Source: Muraenolepis orangiensis
Lineage: Eukaryota > Chordata > Actinopteri > Gadiformes > Muraenolepididae
Length of the DNA stretch: 64,000 nt
Assembly: GCA_027704905.1 (NCBI GenBank)
Contig: CM051005.1
Span: forward strand, 18,572,777-18,636,776
Reading direction: 5' to 3'
The position numbers were made by a program, and so were the translations under genes. Positions 21,401 to 33,065 of this stretch are shown one piece after another (position 1 is the stretch's first letter; each line of letters starts with the position of its first letter). The notes under the pieces were generated by a model. The model did no database searches and was not told the origin of the DNA. It worked only from the letters and a program-made list of their open reading frames with translations.

Positions 21401-24400
21401 CACGGCCCTCGCCGTGTCCCGCTCCGGGAAGGTCATCTTCACCGGGACGTCCAGCGGTACCATCCGGGTGTTCAAGTACCCCTTGTCTCAGCAGAAGGAC
21501 TGGATCGAATACCAGGCCCACTGTGGCCCGGTCACCAAGGTGCAACCCTGGGAGAGAGATCAAAAAGGGACCTCAAAAGATGCTCATGCTAATGCGAATT
21601 AGCACGAGGGCACGAGAAATAGCTGTTGCTTTGCCTCAGAAACAACCAGAACATTACATAGAGTACAATTGAACTCAACGGTTGCGCCAACATTTTTTAT
21701 AAATAAGTAAATAGATACAATTTTGCAAGACTAAAAATGCCAAAAATCAATACATATAAGAGACACACTACATATTAAAAATAACAACATAAAAAACATA
21801 AAAACGTCAGGCTATAACATTACTGCAAATAAAAATGTAAAGGATGGGTCATTATCTTTAGAACAGAGAACTTACCATTATAACATCCAGAGGCAGTGAG
21901 CTCCACATTTTGTTCTGAGACGCCTGCTTCAGCATCATAGTTCAGGAGAGAGAATATTGCCCTGTATCAGGATCCCAGCAGCGCTTTCAATTCCATCTGA
22001 TCATTTTGGTCCAAATTGATTTTTAGAGAGAGTAACCCGGGGGCGTTTCTTCAAAAACAAATATGTTACGAATCAAAAGTCAAATGTAAAACAAGTGACA
22101 CCTTGAATATTGAAGGCAAGTGACAATATGGAGAGGTACTCTGGGTCACCTACATCTGCAACTCTCTGTAGACAGGAACATTTTGAAAGAGAGAGAGACA
22201 GCAATGACTTATGTAATGAGTCTAAGCCAAAATAGCATCTCTCTCTCTCCCTCTCCCCTCTCCCAGGTGCTGGTGACGTTCGACGACCAGCTGCTGCTGA
22301 CAGCCTCGGGGGACGGCTCTCTGCTGGTGTGGAAGATCGTGGACAAAGAGGGGCGGGGCCTGAGGGACAAGGAGGTCTACTACACAGAGGAGGTCCTCAT
22401 CACCAAGACAGACCTGGAGGAGAAGGTCTGAGGGGGACGAGGTGGCTGGGTGGGGTAATGTGTGTGTGTGATAAAAAGATGCAGTACAGTACATTAAGTA
22501 CACATTTGGATGTTCCATCTGATCATTATGGCCCAAATTGATTTTCAAATAATGAAAATCAAATAATGACCAATCATGTATGAATGCTTCAATGCAACAT
22601 TATGTGTGTGTGTGCGCAGAATCAGAACATGCATGAGCTGAAGAGCAGGGTGGACGAGCTGAAGATGGAGAAGGAGTACCAGCTCCGCCTGAGTGACATC
22701 AGCTACAATGTCAAGATCAAGGAGCTCTCCAAGACCTTCATTAGGGAGATCGAGTCCCTTAAGACCCAGAACCAGGTAGCCTCGAGACCCAATGGCCAGG
22801 TACACTAGAGACCCAATGACCAGGTACACTAGAGACCCAAGAACGAGGTAGCCTCTAGAGCCAAGAACCAGGTAGCCTCGAGACCCAAGAACCAGGTAGC
22901 CTCGAGACCCAAGAACCAGGTAGCCTCGAGACCCAATGACCAGGTACACTAGAGACCCAATGATCAGGTACACTAGAGACCCAAGAACAATGTTCACTAG
23001 AGACCCAAGAACCAGGTAGCCTCGAGACCCAATAACCAGGCACCACAGAGACAAAGAATCAGCTAACCAAGAACCAGGTACCACTGACACCAAGACTAAG
23101 CTAACCCAGAGACCAAGAACCAGGTACATTATAGACTTGGAACCAGGTAGCCCAGAGAGACCCAGAAACCATGTAGACTAGGGACCCGGAACCAGTGCAT
23201 TATAGACCTAGAACCAGTTGTTTCTATTCAATTTATGTGTCACTTTTCACTTTTTGTTTCCAAAGCTTTTTGTCCCCCGCCTTAGCCGGCACTTATGATG
23301 GAAATTGTTTTAAATTAAATGGTAAATGGACTGCCTTTTGTGGACTGTGTGTGTGTGATAAAGGTGATGAAGCGAGAGGGGGAGCAGCAAGCAATAGCAC
23401 ACCAGGAGGTCCTGGTGGAGATCAGGGAGAAACACTCCAAAGAACTGCAGACCTCAGGTATCGGTCTGTCTGTCGGTCTGTCTGCCTGTTTGTCTCTTGG
23501 TCTGTGTCTGTCTCTTGGTCTGTCTGTATGTCTAATTGGTCACTGGTACATATGCCTGTGTGTCCTATCACCTCTCACTCACTCACTCACACACACACAC
23601 ACCTCCGCCTCCATCTGCAGAGTCATCCAACAGCCAGAAGCTGCTGCTGGAGTACACCAAGTGCGATGAGCTGCAGCAGCAGCACCAGGCCATGCAGCTG
23701 GAACACGAGAGGCTCCTGGGAGCCGCGGAGCAGAGCGGGGCCCTGGCTTTGGAGGAGCTCTCTCTCTCCTACCAGGCCAAGCTGCACGACAAGACCCAGC
23801 AGCTGGAGCAGGTGGGTTCGGCCGGACCCACTATTAACATGAGTGTCTGAGAAGCTTAACCCTCTCTCAACTTAGACATCAAAATCAACCACTACCCAGA
23901 CGGAGCCCCACGTATCATACATATTTTTTCTAAACAACGCTATGATTTGAGTGACATTGGCAACATGGAATAGTCTACTATGTTGGAAGTCGTAGAAGAC
24001 GCAGCTTAGAAGAAGAGATGTGTAAAACAAAAAAACAATATGGATTTTGGGTTTCCTTGTCACTTAAAACAAGTCTTGTATGGACACACGGTGTCCTATT
24101 ACAAAGCATGTTCCTGTTCAATATCGACCGTTCATTGTTCCAGTGCCAGGCCGAGGCCAAGCAGCAGAGGCGGGAGTACGGGGAGAACAAGAGCCAGATA
24201 GAGGAGGACAGAGATCGGGAGATCTCCAGCCTGGACCTCAGCTACGAGAAGCGCCTCTTCAAGGAGAAGGAGACCAACGTGACAATGAAGGGACAGGCAG
24301 GCATGATGAGGAAGCAGGTCAGTAGGTGCGACAGGGGGGACATGATGACTATCAGCGGATGGTTGTGGCTGGTTTAACCTGTGGGCCTTTGACTTTCAAG

Positions 24401-27400
24401 GTACAAAGGTTACAGGTGTGCAGCCTCACCCACCAACCCGTCAGGTCCAGGTGAGGCTGCTTCAACCAGCCACCAACCACACACACACACTCCACAACGT
24501 GCCACTGGAGTGGATTTGGGTCAACTATGTTCTATTGTGTTTGGCCACTTTCTCTCTCTCTGACTCTCTCTTTTAATCTTTCATTGTATCTGCATCACTA
24601 TATATCAGTGGCGAAGCGTGTCTATCACAACTGGACCTTCTGTAGACCAGGGGTTCCCCAACTTTTCAGCCCGCGACCCCCAACATAACAGCGCTAGAGC
24701 GCATAACACCCCCCCCCCCCACACACACACTATCACCGGAGGGACTGGAACATTAAAAACAACGTGTGCACAGATCTTCACCATCGCGAAGTCCAAGGGG
24801 GGGGGGGGGGGGGGTCCAACGTGAAGTCACCTTTTCACTTACATTTCCCGCGACCCCCCCCCCCCCCTCGGGGTCCCGCGACCCCCACTTTGGGAACCCC
24901 TGCTGTAGACCACTTGTCATTGGCACTTTCACCTGTCAAAATGTAAGTGAAAAGGTGAAAGTGCTAATGACAACACATATGCAAATTAAAACCAGCAAAG
25001 ACAAATGAGTCTTACTCACCAATGATGTTCTCTTAAAGACCAAATCCATTCTCCTGTCCTTCTGGATCAATTGTCCGACCACCATCAGGTCATAAAGCTG
25101 ATCGCTTTTCAGATCCAAAATAAGTTGCCTTTCCAATTCCCTGCCCTCTGGTCGGTCCCAGCAGTAGAGTCTCTTGTGGCTAGTAGAGCCCGTTAGCCAC
25201 GGGTATCTTTCCCAGTTGCGAGCCTGAAAAATGGCGAACATAGCCTGCTTTAACAACTTGATTCAGCTGAAGATTGTCAGGCGTTGGACAGCCTTTTTTT
25301 TTAATAATGTCCATCTTTACATTGAATGGTCGTCTTGAAAATGGTTCCGACAATAAATCTGCAACGACATCATCTTCGCCTGTTGCCATTTTGACGTAAA
25401 ATCCTACGTAGAAAAAACGTAGCACTACGCTAGATCCACTCTCGCTCCAGCCACCACCTTGCACCTTCTAGCTCCATATTGAGCTGCGGGGAAATCTGAA
25501 AGAATACGCCCATTGGCTACAAATCACTATATGATTGGTTGATCAAATTGTCAATCCAAAGGTACGCTCTCATTCAGTCTGAAGGCCAAAGTATGCGTAC
25601 TTTGGTTGAAGGATATTCTTCCCAGCAACCCAGAAACATCTGATTGGTTGCATTGTTTTTCCAACACAAAACCACTCAAATGCGTCGTGCATGGACCGAG
25701 AAAGACAAACAAATCAACGTAACTGTAATATAACAGATAACAACACCGATACGATTCTCATTTTCATTTATTTAATTTTACATTTATTAATTGTATTACA
25801 TTTTATTAAAAAGTCAGGCCTGTTCTCAGTGGGTGTTGGCCTCCGCCAGGGCTGCGCTTTGTCACCCATCCTGTTTGTGATTTTCATGGACAGGATTTCA
25901 AGGCGTAGTCATGGAGGGGAGGGGTTTCAGTATGGTGGGCTCAGGATTGAATCGCTGCTGTTTGCAGATGATGTGGTCCTGTTTGCGTCATCAGTATGTG
26001 ACCTTCAGCACTCACTGGATCGGTTTGCAGCAGAATGTGAAGCGGCTGGGATGAGGATCAGCACCTCCAAATCTGAGGCCATGGTTCTTAGCAGGAAACC
26101 GGTGGATTGTCTACTCCAAGTAGGGAGGGAGTCCTTATCCCAAGTGAAGGAGTTCAAGTATCTCGGGGTCTTGTTCTCGAGTGAGGGGAGGATGGAGCGT
26201 GAGATTGACAGGAGAATAGGTGCAGCGGGAGTGGTATTGGGTGCACTTTGGCGCACCGTTGTAACCAAAAGAGAGCTGAGCCAGAAGGCAAAGCTCTCGA
26301 TCTACCGATCAGTCTTCGTTCCTACCCTCACCTATGGCCATGAGCAATGGGTAATGACCGAAAGGACGAGATCGCGAATACAAGCGGCCGAAATGAGTTT
26401 CCTCAGGAGGGTGGCTGGTATCTCCCTGAGGGATAGGGTGAGAAGCTCAGTCACTCGTGAGAGACTCGGAGTAGAGCCGCTGCTCCTTCGCGTAGAAAGG
26501 AGCCAGTTGAGGTGGTTCGGGCATCTAGTAAGGATGCTTCCTGGTCGCCTCCCGAGGGAGGTTTTCCAGGCACATCCAACTGGGAAGAGACCACGGGGCA
26601 GACCGAGGTACAGGTGGGGTGATTACATCTCCACACTGGCCTGGGAACGCCTCGGGATCCCCCAGTCAGAGCTAGTCGATGTTGCCAGGGAGAGGGAAGT
26701 TTGGAGTCCCCTGCTGGAACTGCTACCTCCGCGACCCGATTTCGGATAAGCGGGAGAAGCTGGATGGACATTTTATTAATACAATTAATTCAATTTTTTT
26801 GGTTTCATCTGAGAGTTCCAGGGTCTTCTCTGAATACCTTGAAGGCCCTGACGCTTCACCACTGCTATATATCTATCTATATATATAGATAGATATATAT
26901 ATATATATAACTCTATCCATCTTTTCTACATGTGTTTCTCATCCTCTCTCCCTATGTCTCTCATCCTCTCCCCCTCTCTCTCTCTCCATTTATCTCTTTG
27001 TCTCTCGTCCTCTCACAGATGGACAACCTCCAGAGGCAGGTGGATGAGAGGTGTTTGGACATCGAGCAGCTGAAGAAGGAGGCCACCAGGCTGCAGGGGG
27101 TCATACACTCCCAGGAGAAAGAAACCCAGGGCCTCAAGAGGACCATCAGCGAGGGGGTGGAGACCATCCGGGTCAAGGTGGGAGCGGAGCCTGTCTGTCT
27201 GAACTCTGGTAACCCACTGTAGGCTGTAGCCTGTCTGTCTGTCCTCTGGGAGCAGGCTGTAGCATGTCTGTCTGTCCTCTAGGAACCCACTGTAGGCCAT
27301 AGCCTGTCGGTCCCCTGGGAACCCACTGTAGGCTGTAGCCTGTCTGTCTGTCCTCTGGGAACACACTGCAGGCTGCAGCCTGTATGTCTGTCCCCTGGGA

Positions 27401-30400
27401 ACCCACTGTAAGGCTGTAGCCTGTCTGTCTGTCTGTCCTCTGGTAACCCACTGTAGGCTTAAGCCCGTCTGTCTATCTGTCTTCTGGGAGCCCACACACA
27501 CACACACACACACACTCCTTCCTCCTAACACACACATACACACCTGCTAATGCTAGGTTCCCACTATCACGATTCGCGGCACGATTGAAATCGTGGTCTT
27601 AATCGTGGACTAATCGTGGTGATCCTATCAGATCTCATCAGATCTTGAGGTCAGTCGTGGCAATCGTAGAAACTTTTTGAACGGTTCAAAAATGTTCTAC
27701 GATCAATTGTCAATCGGGATCATCGTATTGCATCGTAACAAAGTGCGACAGATCGCATCTAATCGTGCTTCCAAATCGTGGTGATCACATCTCTGTTGAG
27801 ATGTGTTGCGATCTGTCACGATCTCTTACGCTCTGTCGGGTCCCATTGCTCAAGACCTGACACGAATGACTCATGAGCAGATAGGAGTTGATACGAGAAG
27901 ATGAGAGTAAATGCGAGTAGTTACGAGTTGTCATCATCCTCAACTCCTGCCATCATCAATGGTTGAGGGTTGTAGTGTTCACTCTGTAAAAGTAAACAAT
28001 GAAGTCCATGGCCAGTCGGGCTGTATATATACCCGTCGAGGTCCAGTCGTAGCTCAAATCGTGATCACCCTCGATCATGATCGTGAAAGACATCGCAACC
28101 ACAATCATATCCTATCGTAACGGAGCGCATCGGTTCGTGATGAACGTATCGGATCTCGTATCTGCACGTACCAGATCGTCCCAATTCGGGGAACCCGATC
28201 ATGACCAGATGGCATCCGAGCGCAATAAATCGTATCAGAACGTCGACTCATATCACCTCGTATCCAAACCTGAAATTTCAGAGAAATTCCACGATCAGCT
28301 ACGAATGGCCAATCGTGGCGTTCGTAACGGATCGCACGACAGTGGGAACTAAGCATTACACACACTGGTCTCCTCCAGGAGGAGGAGCTCTTTCAGGAGA
28401 TGAAGAAGAAGCGGAAGCTGGAGAACTTCAAGTACATCCAGGAGTGCGGTCTGGAGGAGCAGAAGAAGAGCATGGGGTGTCAAGACCACACCATCAAACA
28501 AATTAAAGAGAAGATTCAAGAGGTACTGTGTGTGTGTGTGGGGGGGGGGTGTGTGTGAGTGTGTGTGTGTGTATAGGCATGTGTGTAGTATTAGCATGTG
28601 TGTGTGTATGTGACATAAGTGTTGGTGTGTGTGTGTATGTGTGTGTGTAGTATACGTGTTGGTGTGTGTGTGTAGTAGTAGAATATAGAAGTGTTTGTTG
28701 TTGATGTAGTTGTTGTTGTTCAGATGGAGGCGGAGCTGGAGTGTTTCCACCAGAAGAACACCAAGCTTGAGCTCTGCGTTGCAGACCTCAAGATGAAGCT
28801 GGTGGCCACTGACAAGGAGAGGAACAGGGAGACGCAGAGGGTCTGTACCACACATACACACACGCTGAAACTAAGATGTGAACGCATGGCCTTCTCCTCC
28901 TCCCTCCTCCCCTGCCCTCCTCTCTCATCTCCATCTTCTCATGTCTTCTCTTCTCTCCTCCCCTCCTCCCTGTTCATCTACTAATGCCTTCTCTTCTCTC
29001 CTCCTCCTGCATTTTAATCTCCTTTCGTCTCTTCTCGTCTCTCCCCCCCCCTCATCCTCTCCCATCTTATTCTCCTCATGTCTCCCCCTCCTCTCCCTCC
29101 CCGTCTACTCATGTCTTCTCCTCTCTTCCCCTCTCTCCACCTCTCTCCCCTCCTCCTCACATCCCCATTTATCCTCTCCTCCCCTTCCATCTACTCATGT
29201 ATTCTCCTCTCTCCCCCTATCTGTTCTCCTCTCCTGCAGGTGAAGCAGTGTAAGGCCACCGTGGACAGGTTCCAGGCGGACCTCAACAGGTGCGCCACGC
29301 TCCTCCAGGACCCCAAGCAGCTGAAGAAGGCCATGCGGGAGATGTGCGACAAATATTCCAGCGCCGTGGTGACGGAGAGAGGCCAGGTCGCAACGGAGTG
29401 GATGTTTTCTTTATGAAAAGCTAAGCTGATAGAGAGAGTGATTCAAAGAGCGAGAGAGCTGGAGGAGGTTTTAACCTTGATGACGCATTTAGCCTTTAGA
29501 AATACCTGTAACAATGGCTTGTGTCAGGGACAAGGCCATAGCGGTCAAATTTATATTTTCCAGTTTTCAACCAGGTTTGTCCATTACAATGTGGCTAGTA
29601 TATGAATATGAAATGAGAACTAACAATTCCCCTCTATTCAGGTTTGCTTATTTGTTTCCCAGCAAAATTCTGGGCTCTCTCGCTGTTGTTCCAACTGTTC
29701 TCTGGTCATGTAGCACCAGTTCTCTAGGGCTGTTGTTCCAACGGTTGTTCTCTGGTTGTCACGTGCTGGTCATGTAGCACCAGTTCTCTAGGGCTGTTGT
29801 TCCAACGGTTGTTCTCTGATCATGTAGCACCGAATCTCTAGGGCTGTTGTTCCAAATGTTGTTCTCTGATCATGCAGCACCAATATCTATTTTTGTTGCA
29901 CCTATTAACTGCATAGACAGCCTCCTGCCTTCCAGCGGGAGGGAGACAAACACAAAGACATATACCATAGATGAAAGTTTTCCGGATTCATCTTCATTTT
30001 GATATTTTTTCTCATTTCTTCATTTGATATCGGGTTTTTTTATAAACCTTTCCGGTTAATAATCATTGAAATATTTGTCGATCGCTCACGGCACGGCAGT
30101 TGCACAGTTGCACCCCCTGTCAACGATCGTCGGAGACCGGGTAGTAGCACCCGTTCGGGGCAGTAGCAACGTTGGTCACAGAACGAACGTTGATGGATTG
30201 ACACATTTAGCTCGCGGGGGGTGACTACAAAATAGTTTTCCGGATTTTTTTTGTAAGCATTCATCTTTCATCTCTGCGGGAAGACTACTGGTCACTGAAC
30301 CCTCTGACATAGGAGTTTCTCAACCCACCTGCCATTGGATTAAGGACTTTGTCCAACTGGGCCCCCACCTCTGTCCCTTTGCGCGCTCTACACCCAATGA

Positions 30401-32567
30401 CTGCAACCCCACCCAATTTCACCAACACCATCATCAAGAACTGTTTAGTTTTTTTTCTACCAATTGTTTTAGTGTGTGTGTGTGTGTGTGTGTGCGTGTG
30501 TGTGTGGCCCTCCAGGTGGAGATAGCGGGCTTGGAGCCAGACCTCCACATGGAGTATGTGCGCCAGCGGGACCACCTTGAGAAGATGGTGCTCTCCCTGA
30601 AGACCCAGCTGGCCAGGGACTCTGAGGTCCAGGGTCAGAATTTCACCAAACTCATAAAGGTATTTTATATGGCAATTTGTACAACCTGTTTATTTAGTTT
30701 GATAAAAAAAAGATTCAATCATTCATATTTTTCAATTGCTGTTTGACAATAAAGGCATTCTGATTCTGATGTAGGCAGCCCACAAAGTTGACTTTCTGCT
30801 TTCTAGCAGATACGTTAGATAAGTTAGTTTTACTGTCGAGTTACGTGTTAGTTAGTTTTACTGTTGAGTTACGTGTGAGTAACTTTTAATGTTGTTACGT
30901 GTGAGTAAGTTTTACTGTTGACTTACTGTGAGTAAGTTTTTGTGAGTTACGTGTGAGTAAGTTTTACTGTTGAATTACGTGTTAGTTAGTTTTACTGTTG
31001 AGTTACGTGTGAGTAAGTTTTAATGTTGAGTTACGTGTGAGTAAGTTTTACTGTTGACTTACATGTGAGTAAGTTTTATTGTTGAGTTACGTGTAAGTAA
31101 GTTTTACTGTTAAGTTAAGTGAGTTAGTTTTACTGTTGAGATACTTTTGAGTTACTTTTCTGTCGAGTTATGTTTGAGTAACTTTCTTCATTTTTCAGTT
31201 GTTACTTTTTAGTTTATTTTACTTGGGTTGGGTTGCTAGTATCCTGTATGTATCCTGTTGAGTTACTTTTCTTGTTACTAGTTACTTTTCTCTAGTCACT
31301 AGTTTTACCCTCTCTCTTGGCCCGGTTCCTGCCTTGTTCCGCTGCGGTGGCACACAGGAGAACATGTCTCTGATCCAGGAGATCAACGAGCTGCGCCAGG
31401 AGCTGCGGATGGCGAGGTCCCAGCTCCACGACCACCAGATCCAGACAGACATCGCCACGCGCACCAAGCACCACAGACGCAGCCGCCACCGGTAACGCTT
31501 CACTCACACCGTTCTCCATCCACGACTTATACAACATACAACATGAACCTCAATAAAAATAAAAACTCTTCTGGAGGACAAGACCTGAAGAAGTTAAGTT
31601 TGTGAATGCAGACCAAAAGCCAACCATCTAGTAAGACTAAGACTAGTAAGTAAGTAAGTAAGTTCTGGTTACTAAGTAACCGGAACGACAAAAAAACAGT
31701 GCTGCAAGACAGGAGTAGCTATAGGAGTACAGGAATACACACACAGTTCTCTTTTCAAATTCATTCATTTGAAATATATTCTAAACATATTTTTATTTTG
31801 GTATTTTCTCCTACTATGCCAGTTTGATCCCTTTCGAGTTATAAGTCATCTCTTTGTTTTAAATGATTAATGGCGATGGACCATAGTCACCTAGCGGCCA
31901 TCTTGGTTCTGAAGGCTAGCAGGGTGATGGAACTGAAGGCAGAATTCTGCCTCGCCCCGCCAGTGTTCAAGACATTTAAACCGTTAACGCTGCAGTCAAA
32001 TGTGAGAGTCAAAGCAGAAGAGAGGAAGATTTTGTAACTAAGATTCCCTCCCCCCCTGTTCCCTCCCTCCTTACGTTTCTCCACCAGTATTGCATATCAC
32101 GCACCTGTGATTGACAGGCAAGATGGGTTCCCCGAACCAATCAGGGAAGAGATGCCCCGATTGGTCAAAAATCGGTCTAAAATCTAAATAGGCTTATACA
32201 GAGGCAGGTGCAGTCAACTCCAGATGGATATTCTCACAGCGTATTTCTCTCACCAAAAGCTGATTATAGCATTTATAACATGTGATCCGATAATAATAAT
32301 AGCTCTTAAATCTGACCTACAGCACCTTTAACAACAGTAATAATAATAATAATAGTGAATATGTTACCGGCAGGGAGCCGCTCGGCGGAGGGCTCTAGCA
32401 GGGTGACACGTCTCAACGGGGAGGAGGAGGAGGTGGACCGGATGGTCCAGCTGCAGCGTGCCCAGATCCAGCAGCTGAAGCCGGAGCTCCAGGGCCAAGG
32501 GTCTGCCTTCAGACCCCCATCCACCGCCACCAGCAGCTCCACCAGGCTTCCCGCACTGCACACCTGA
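15212..32567 (+). CDS. CFAP57: CFAP57 (WDR65), copy 1, 22 coding exons
   Basis: Axonemal protein of the inner dynein arm region: N-terminal WD40 propellers, C-terminal coiled coil. Exons: 15212-15365, 15871-16184, 16383-16642, 16876-17071, 17418-17570, 17803-17942, 18190-18355, 18666-18779, 20751-20957, 21366-21539, 22267-22425 (WD40 half); 22620-22775, 23364-23457, 23621-23811, 24144-24317, 27019-27177, 28379-28522, 28724-28840, 29240-29386, 30516-30659, 31358-31491, 32374/32378-32567 (coiled-coil half). Phases agree throughout except the last junction, where an acceptor at 32377 fits better than 32373. About 1228 codons, close to the human protein. Key matches: FIPG/TDKSQGM, VSFSPQDNAQVCVSG, HPSGHFLLVGFTDKLRMMNL, SRVDELKMEKEYQLRL, IQEINELRQEL. 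Exon 7 is followed by TAG before the first GT (18356), and the exon 9 donor is GC. Copy-specific changes include D to N in exon 1 and D to Y in exon 3. It may be a recent pseudogene. Confidence 0.93.
15591..15821 (+). pseudogene. piggyBac transposase N-terminus in CFAP57 intron 1
   Basis: ATG at 15591 opens an acidic frame (MDKTNGKNMFCSEREALEDD, then many Glu/Asp/Ser) ending at TAG 15819-15821. An acidic, phosphorylatable N-terminus followed by the transposase core is usual for piggyBac proteins; here the core is missing and CFAP57 exon 2 begins 50 bases later. The remaining transposase lies at 41985-42623 and 51048-51457. The link to piggyBac is by composition and context. Confidence 0.5.
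16205..16295. repeat. (CT)n/(CA)n tract after exon 2 donor
   Basis: A short pyrimidine microsatellite in CFAP57 intron 2. In copy 2 it has grown to about 230 bases (59415-59645). Confidence 0.9.
18356..18358 (+). other. In-frame TAG at the end of CFAP57 exon 7
   Basis: Exon 7 reads TGC CGA GAG then TAG GTGTGT; the frame and phase are fixed by both neighbouring exons. Copy 2 reads GAG/GTGTGT (61714/61715). The extra three bases move the first usable GT behind a stop codon. Confidence 0.9.
18361..18414. repeat. (GT)n microsatellite at exon 7 donor
   Basis: GT repeats with one GG interruption start directly at the donor. The copy 2 tract is shorter (61715-61740), so slippage here may have produced the TAG difference. 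Confidence 0.9.
19215..19625. repeat. Teleost interspersed repeat in CFAP57 intron 8
   Basis: It begins around ACATTACATTAGTCATTTAG with CAGACGCTTTTATCC and ends near GGGTTTTCAGCCTGCGGCGG, both recognisable parts of a very common fish repeat. The partner is at 62588-62998. The stretch 18900-19214 before it is AT-rich without a gene. Confidence 0.5.
19972..20648 (-). mobile_element. hAT element present only in CFAP57 copy 1
   Basis: Ends TAGGGATGGGACGATC and GATCGTCCCACCTCTA; perfect 8-bp duplication GTAAAAAC (19964-19971, 20649-20656). Copy 2 has a single GTAAAAAC at 63325-63332 in otherwise matching sequence. On the minus strand it carries the same BED-finger start as 11523-12600 (CKEKISRGG, HLKTHH, about 20420-20255) and lacks the inner MITE of that element. 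It sits about 100 bases before the exon 9 acceptor. Confidence 0.95.
20958..20963 (+). other. GC-AG splice donor of CFAP57 intron 9
   Basis: Exon 9 ends GAC TGT CAG and the intron begins GCGAGT; phase 0 continues at 21366 after CTCCTGCAG. No GT nearby preserves the conserved protein. Copy 2 has the same donor at 63634. Confidence 0.8.
20985..21275. repeat. Intronic repeat with TGGTTGG-type inverted ends
   Basis: It contains AATCCGGTTTATTGT, GTGTGTGGTGGTGGTGGTGG, and the reverse pair AACCAGCCACCAACCACAC. Related copies lie at about 24350-24500 and 32770-33060, and at 63660-63930 in copy 2. No coding potential was seen; the family is unknown. Confidence 0.5.
21603..22200. other. CFAP57 intron 10 spacer
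   Basis: AT-rich sequence with AAAAACATAAAAA runs. I see no gene or clear repeat ends. Confidence 0.4.
22776..23215. repeat. Minisatellite built from the exon 12 donor
   Basis: About 18 imperfect units of roughly 24 bases (GAGACCCAAGAACCAGGTAG) follow exon 12 directly. The exon itself ends AAGACCCAGAACCAG/GTAGCC, so each unit repeats the exon end plus donor, giving many CCAG/GTA sites. Confidence 0.9.
24648..24902. mobile_element. hAT-type MITE in CFAP57 intron 15
   Basis: Ends CAGGGGTTCCCCAAC and CTTTGGGAACCCCTG with a perfect 8-bp duplication CTGTAGAC (24640-24647, 24903-24910). The interior has poly-C and poly-G runs. Confidence 0.92.
25020..25389 (-). pseudogene. TTF-type zinc-finger (hAT/ZMYM1-like) first exon
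   Basis: From ATG at 25389 on the minus strand: MATGEDDVVADLLSEPFSRR, then KMDIIKKKGCPTPDNLQLNQ, a frame change near 25230, then NWERYPWLTGSTSHKRLYCW and a donor at 25020/25019. RYPWL followed by LYCW is typical of the TTF-type finger at the N-terminus of hAT-derived ZMYM1-like proteins. No catalytic part follows. It lies in CFAP57 intron 15, antisense to the gene. Confidence 0.6.
25800..26770 (+). mobile_element. RTE-group LINE fragment, 5'-truncated
   Basis: An open frame of about 315 codons covers the RT from GLRQGCALSPILFVIFMD, through the catalytic FADDVVLFASS and EFKYLGVLFSS, to the thumb region with RTRSRIQAAEMSFLRRVAG and LRWFGHLVRM, ending at TAA 26747-26749. The 3' end GCGGGAGAAGCTGGATGGA is that of fish RTE elements. 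The frame is intact from the truncation point, suggesting a young insertion. It lies in CFAP57 intron 15, sense to the gene. Confidence 0.85.
27178..27500. repeat. Minisatellite after exon 16
   Basis: About seven units of some 44 bases (AGGCTGTAGCCTGTCTGTCT, then CCTCTGGGAACCCACTGT), starting directly at the exon 16 donor. A short (CA)n tract follows (27494-27515). Confidence 0.85.
27549..28358. mobile_element. Long palindromic non-autonomous element rich in ATCGT motifs
   Basis: Ends TAATGCTAGGTTCCCACT and AGTGGGAACTAAGCATTA are imperfect inverted repeats. The interior is filled with ATCGTGG/ATCGTA/GATCGT words on both strands, probably degenerate copies of the end motif. No clear target duplication and no coding frame were found. 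Its right end is about 20 bases upstream of the CFAP57 exon 17 acceptor (28378). Confidence 0.6.
28880..29239. repeat. Polypyrimidine (TCTCC)n tract
   Basis: About 350 bases of almost pure C/T leading into the exon 19 acceptor CTCCTGCAG. Such tracts can adopt H-DNA. Confidence 0.85.
29400..30470. other. CFAP57 intron 19 spacer with minisatellite
   Basis: Includes three to four units of about 55 bases around GGTCATGTAGCACCAGTTCT with AGGGCTGTTGTTCCAA (29690-29890), and at 29970-30265 a stretch flanked by TTTTCCGGATT on both sides. No gene was recognised. Confidence 0.45.
30830..31160. repeat. Minisatellite in intron 20
   Basis: Roughly eleven units of about 28 bases (TACGTGTGAGTAAGTTTTAC, then TGTTGAGT). 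Each unit carries GTGAGTAAG and GTAAG-like words that mimic splice donors. Confidence 0.9.
31880..32330. repeat. Probable teleost interspersed repeat in intron 21
   Basis: The right end CTGACCTACAGCACCTTTAA is a sequence I recognise as a common fish repeat terminus; the left end is not clear. (AAT)n tracts follow at 32330-32354. Confidence 0.35.
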
Positions 32568-32769
32568 AGTCCAATGGTGGTGGTGGGGGGCGGGACACTC
32601 CGTCAACAGTAGTGTCCAGCCCATTACCATTACCATTATTATTAAAAAAAAAAAAATTAAAAAAAGTATTATGTTTTTGTGTGTCTGTCGTTATGACTGT
32701 TCTTAGTACCAGTATGTAGCAGGCGCCGCTTCCACCAGCCATTAAAATGGCTTCTTTAGGGTTCCTCCC

Positions 32770-33065
32770 GACAACGAGGACACAGTGGGATGAGTAATCC
32801 GGTTTATTGTAAGGCTTGTAGTTGAAAGCAAACAGAGCAGATGCTACATGCGAGTGCTCCTTCCTGAGTGTGTGTGGTGGTGGTGGCTTGTCAAGCCACC
32901 ACACTGTGGGTCCTTGATTACCAAGGACCAGGTGAGGCTGCTTTAACCAGACTCTAATCAGTCTGACTGGGGCCAGGTGAGGCTGCTTCAACCAGACTGA
33001 TCTGTCTGACTGGGACCAGGTGAGGCTGCTTCAATCAGACTCACCAACCACACACACTCCACACA
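32770..33065. repeat. Repeat copy downstream of CFAP57
   Basis: Same family as 20985-21275, with three tandem units of about 45 bases containing GGCCAGGTGAGGCTGCTTC. The region 32568-33415 is the 3' flank of CFAP57 copy 1 and shows no other gene. Confidence 0.5.

Noticed and set aside
22545..23129. Minus-strand frame of Gly-Tyr-Leu-Val-Leu-Gly-Ser repeats
   Set aside because: Shadow of the 24-bp donor-derived minisatellite; no start context and no homologue.
27013..27543. Minus-strand frame of Gln-Thr-Asp-Arg repeats
   Set aside because: Reverse reading of the minisatellite after exon 16.
28878..29253. Ser/Pro/Leu-rich open frames
   Set aside because: Arise from the polypyrimidine tract before exon 19.
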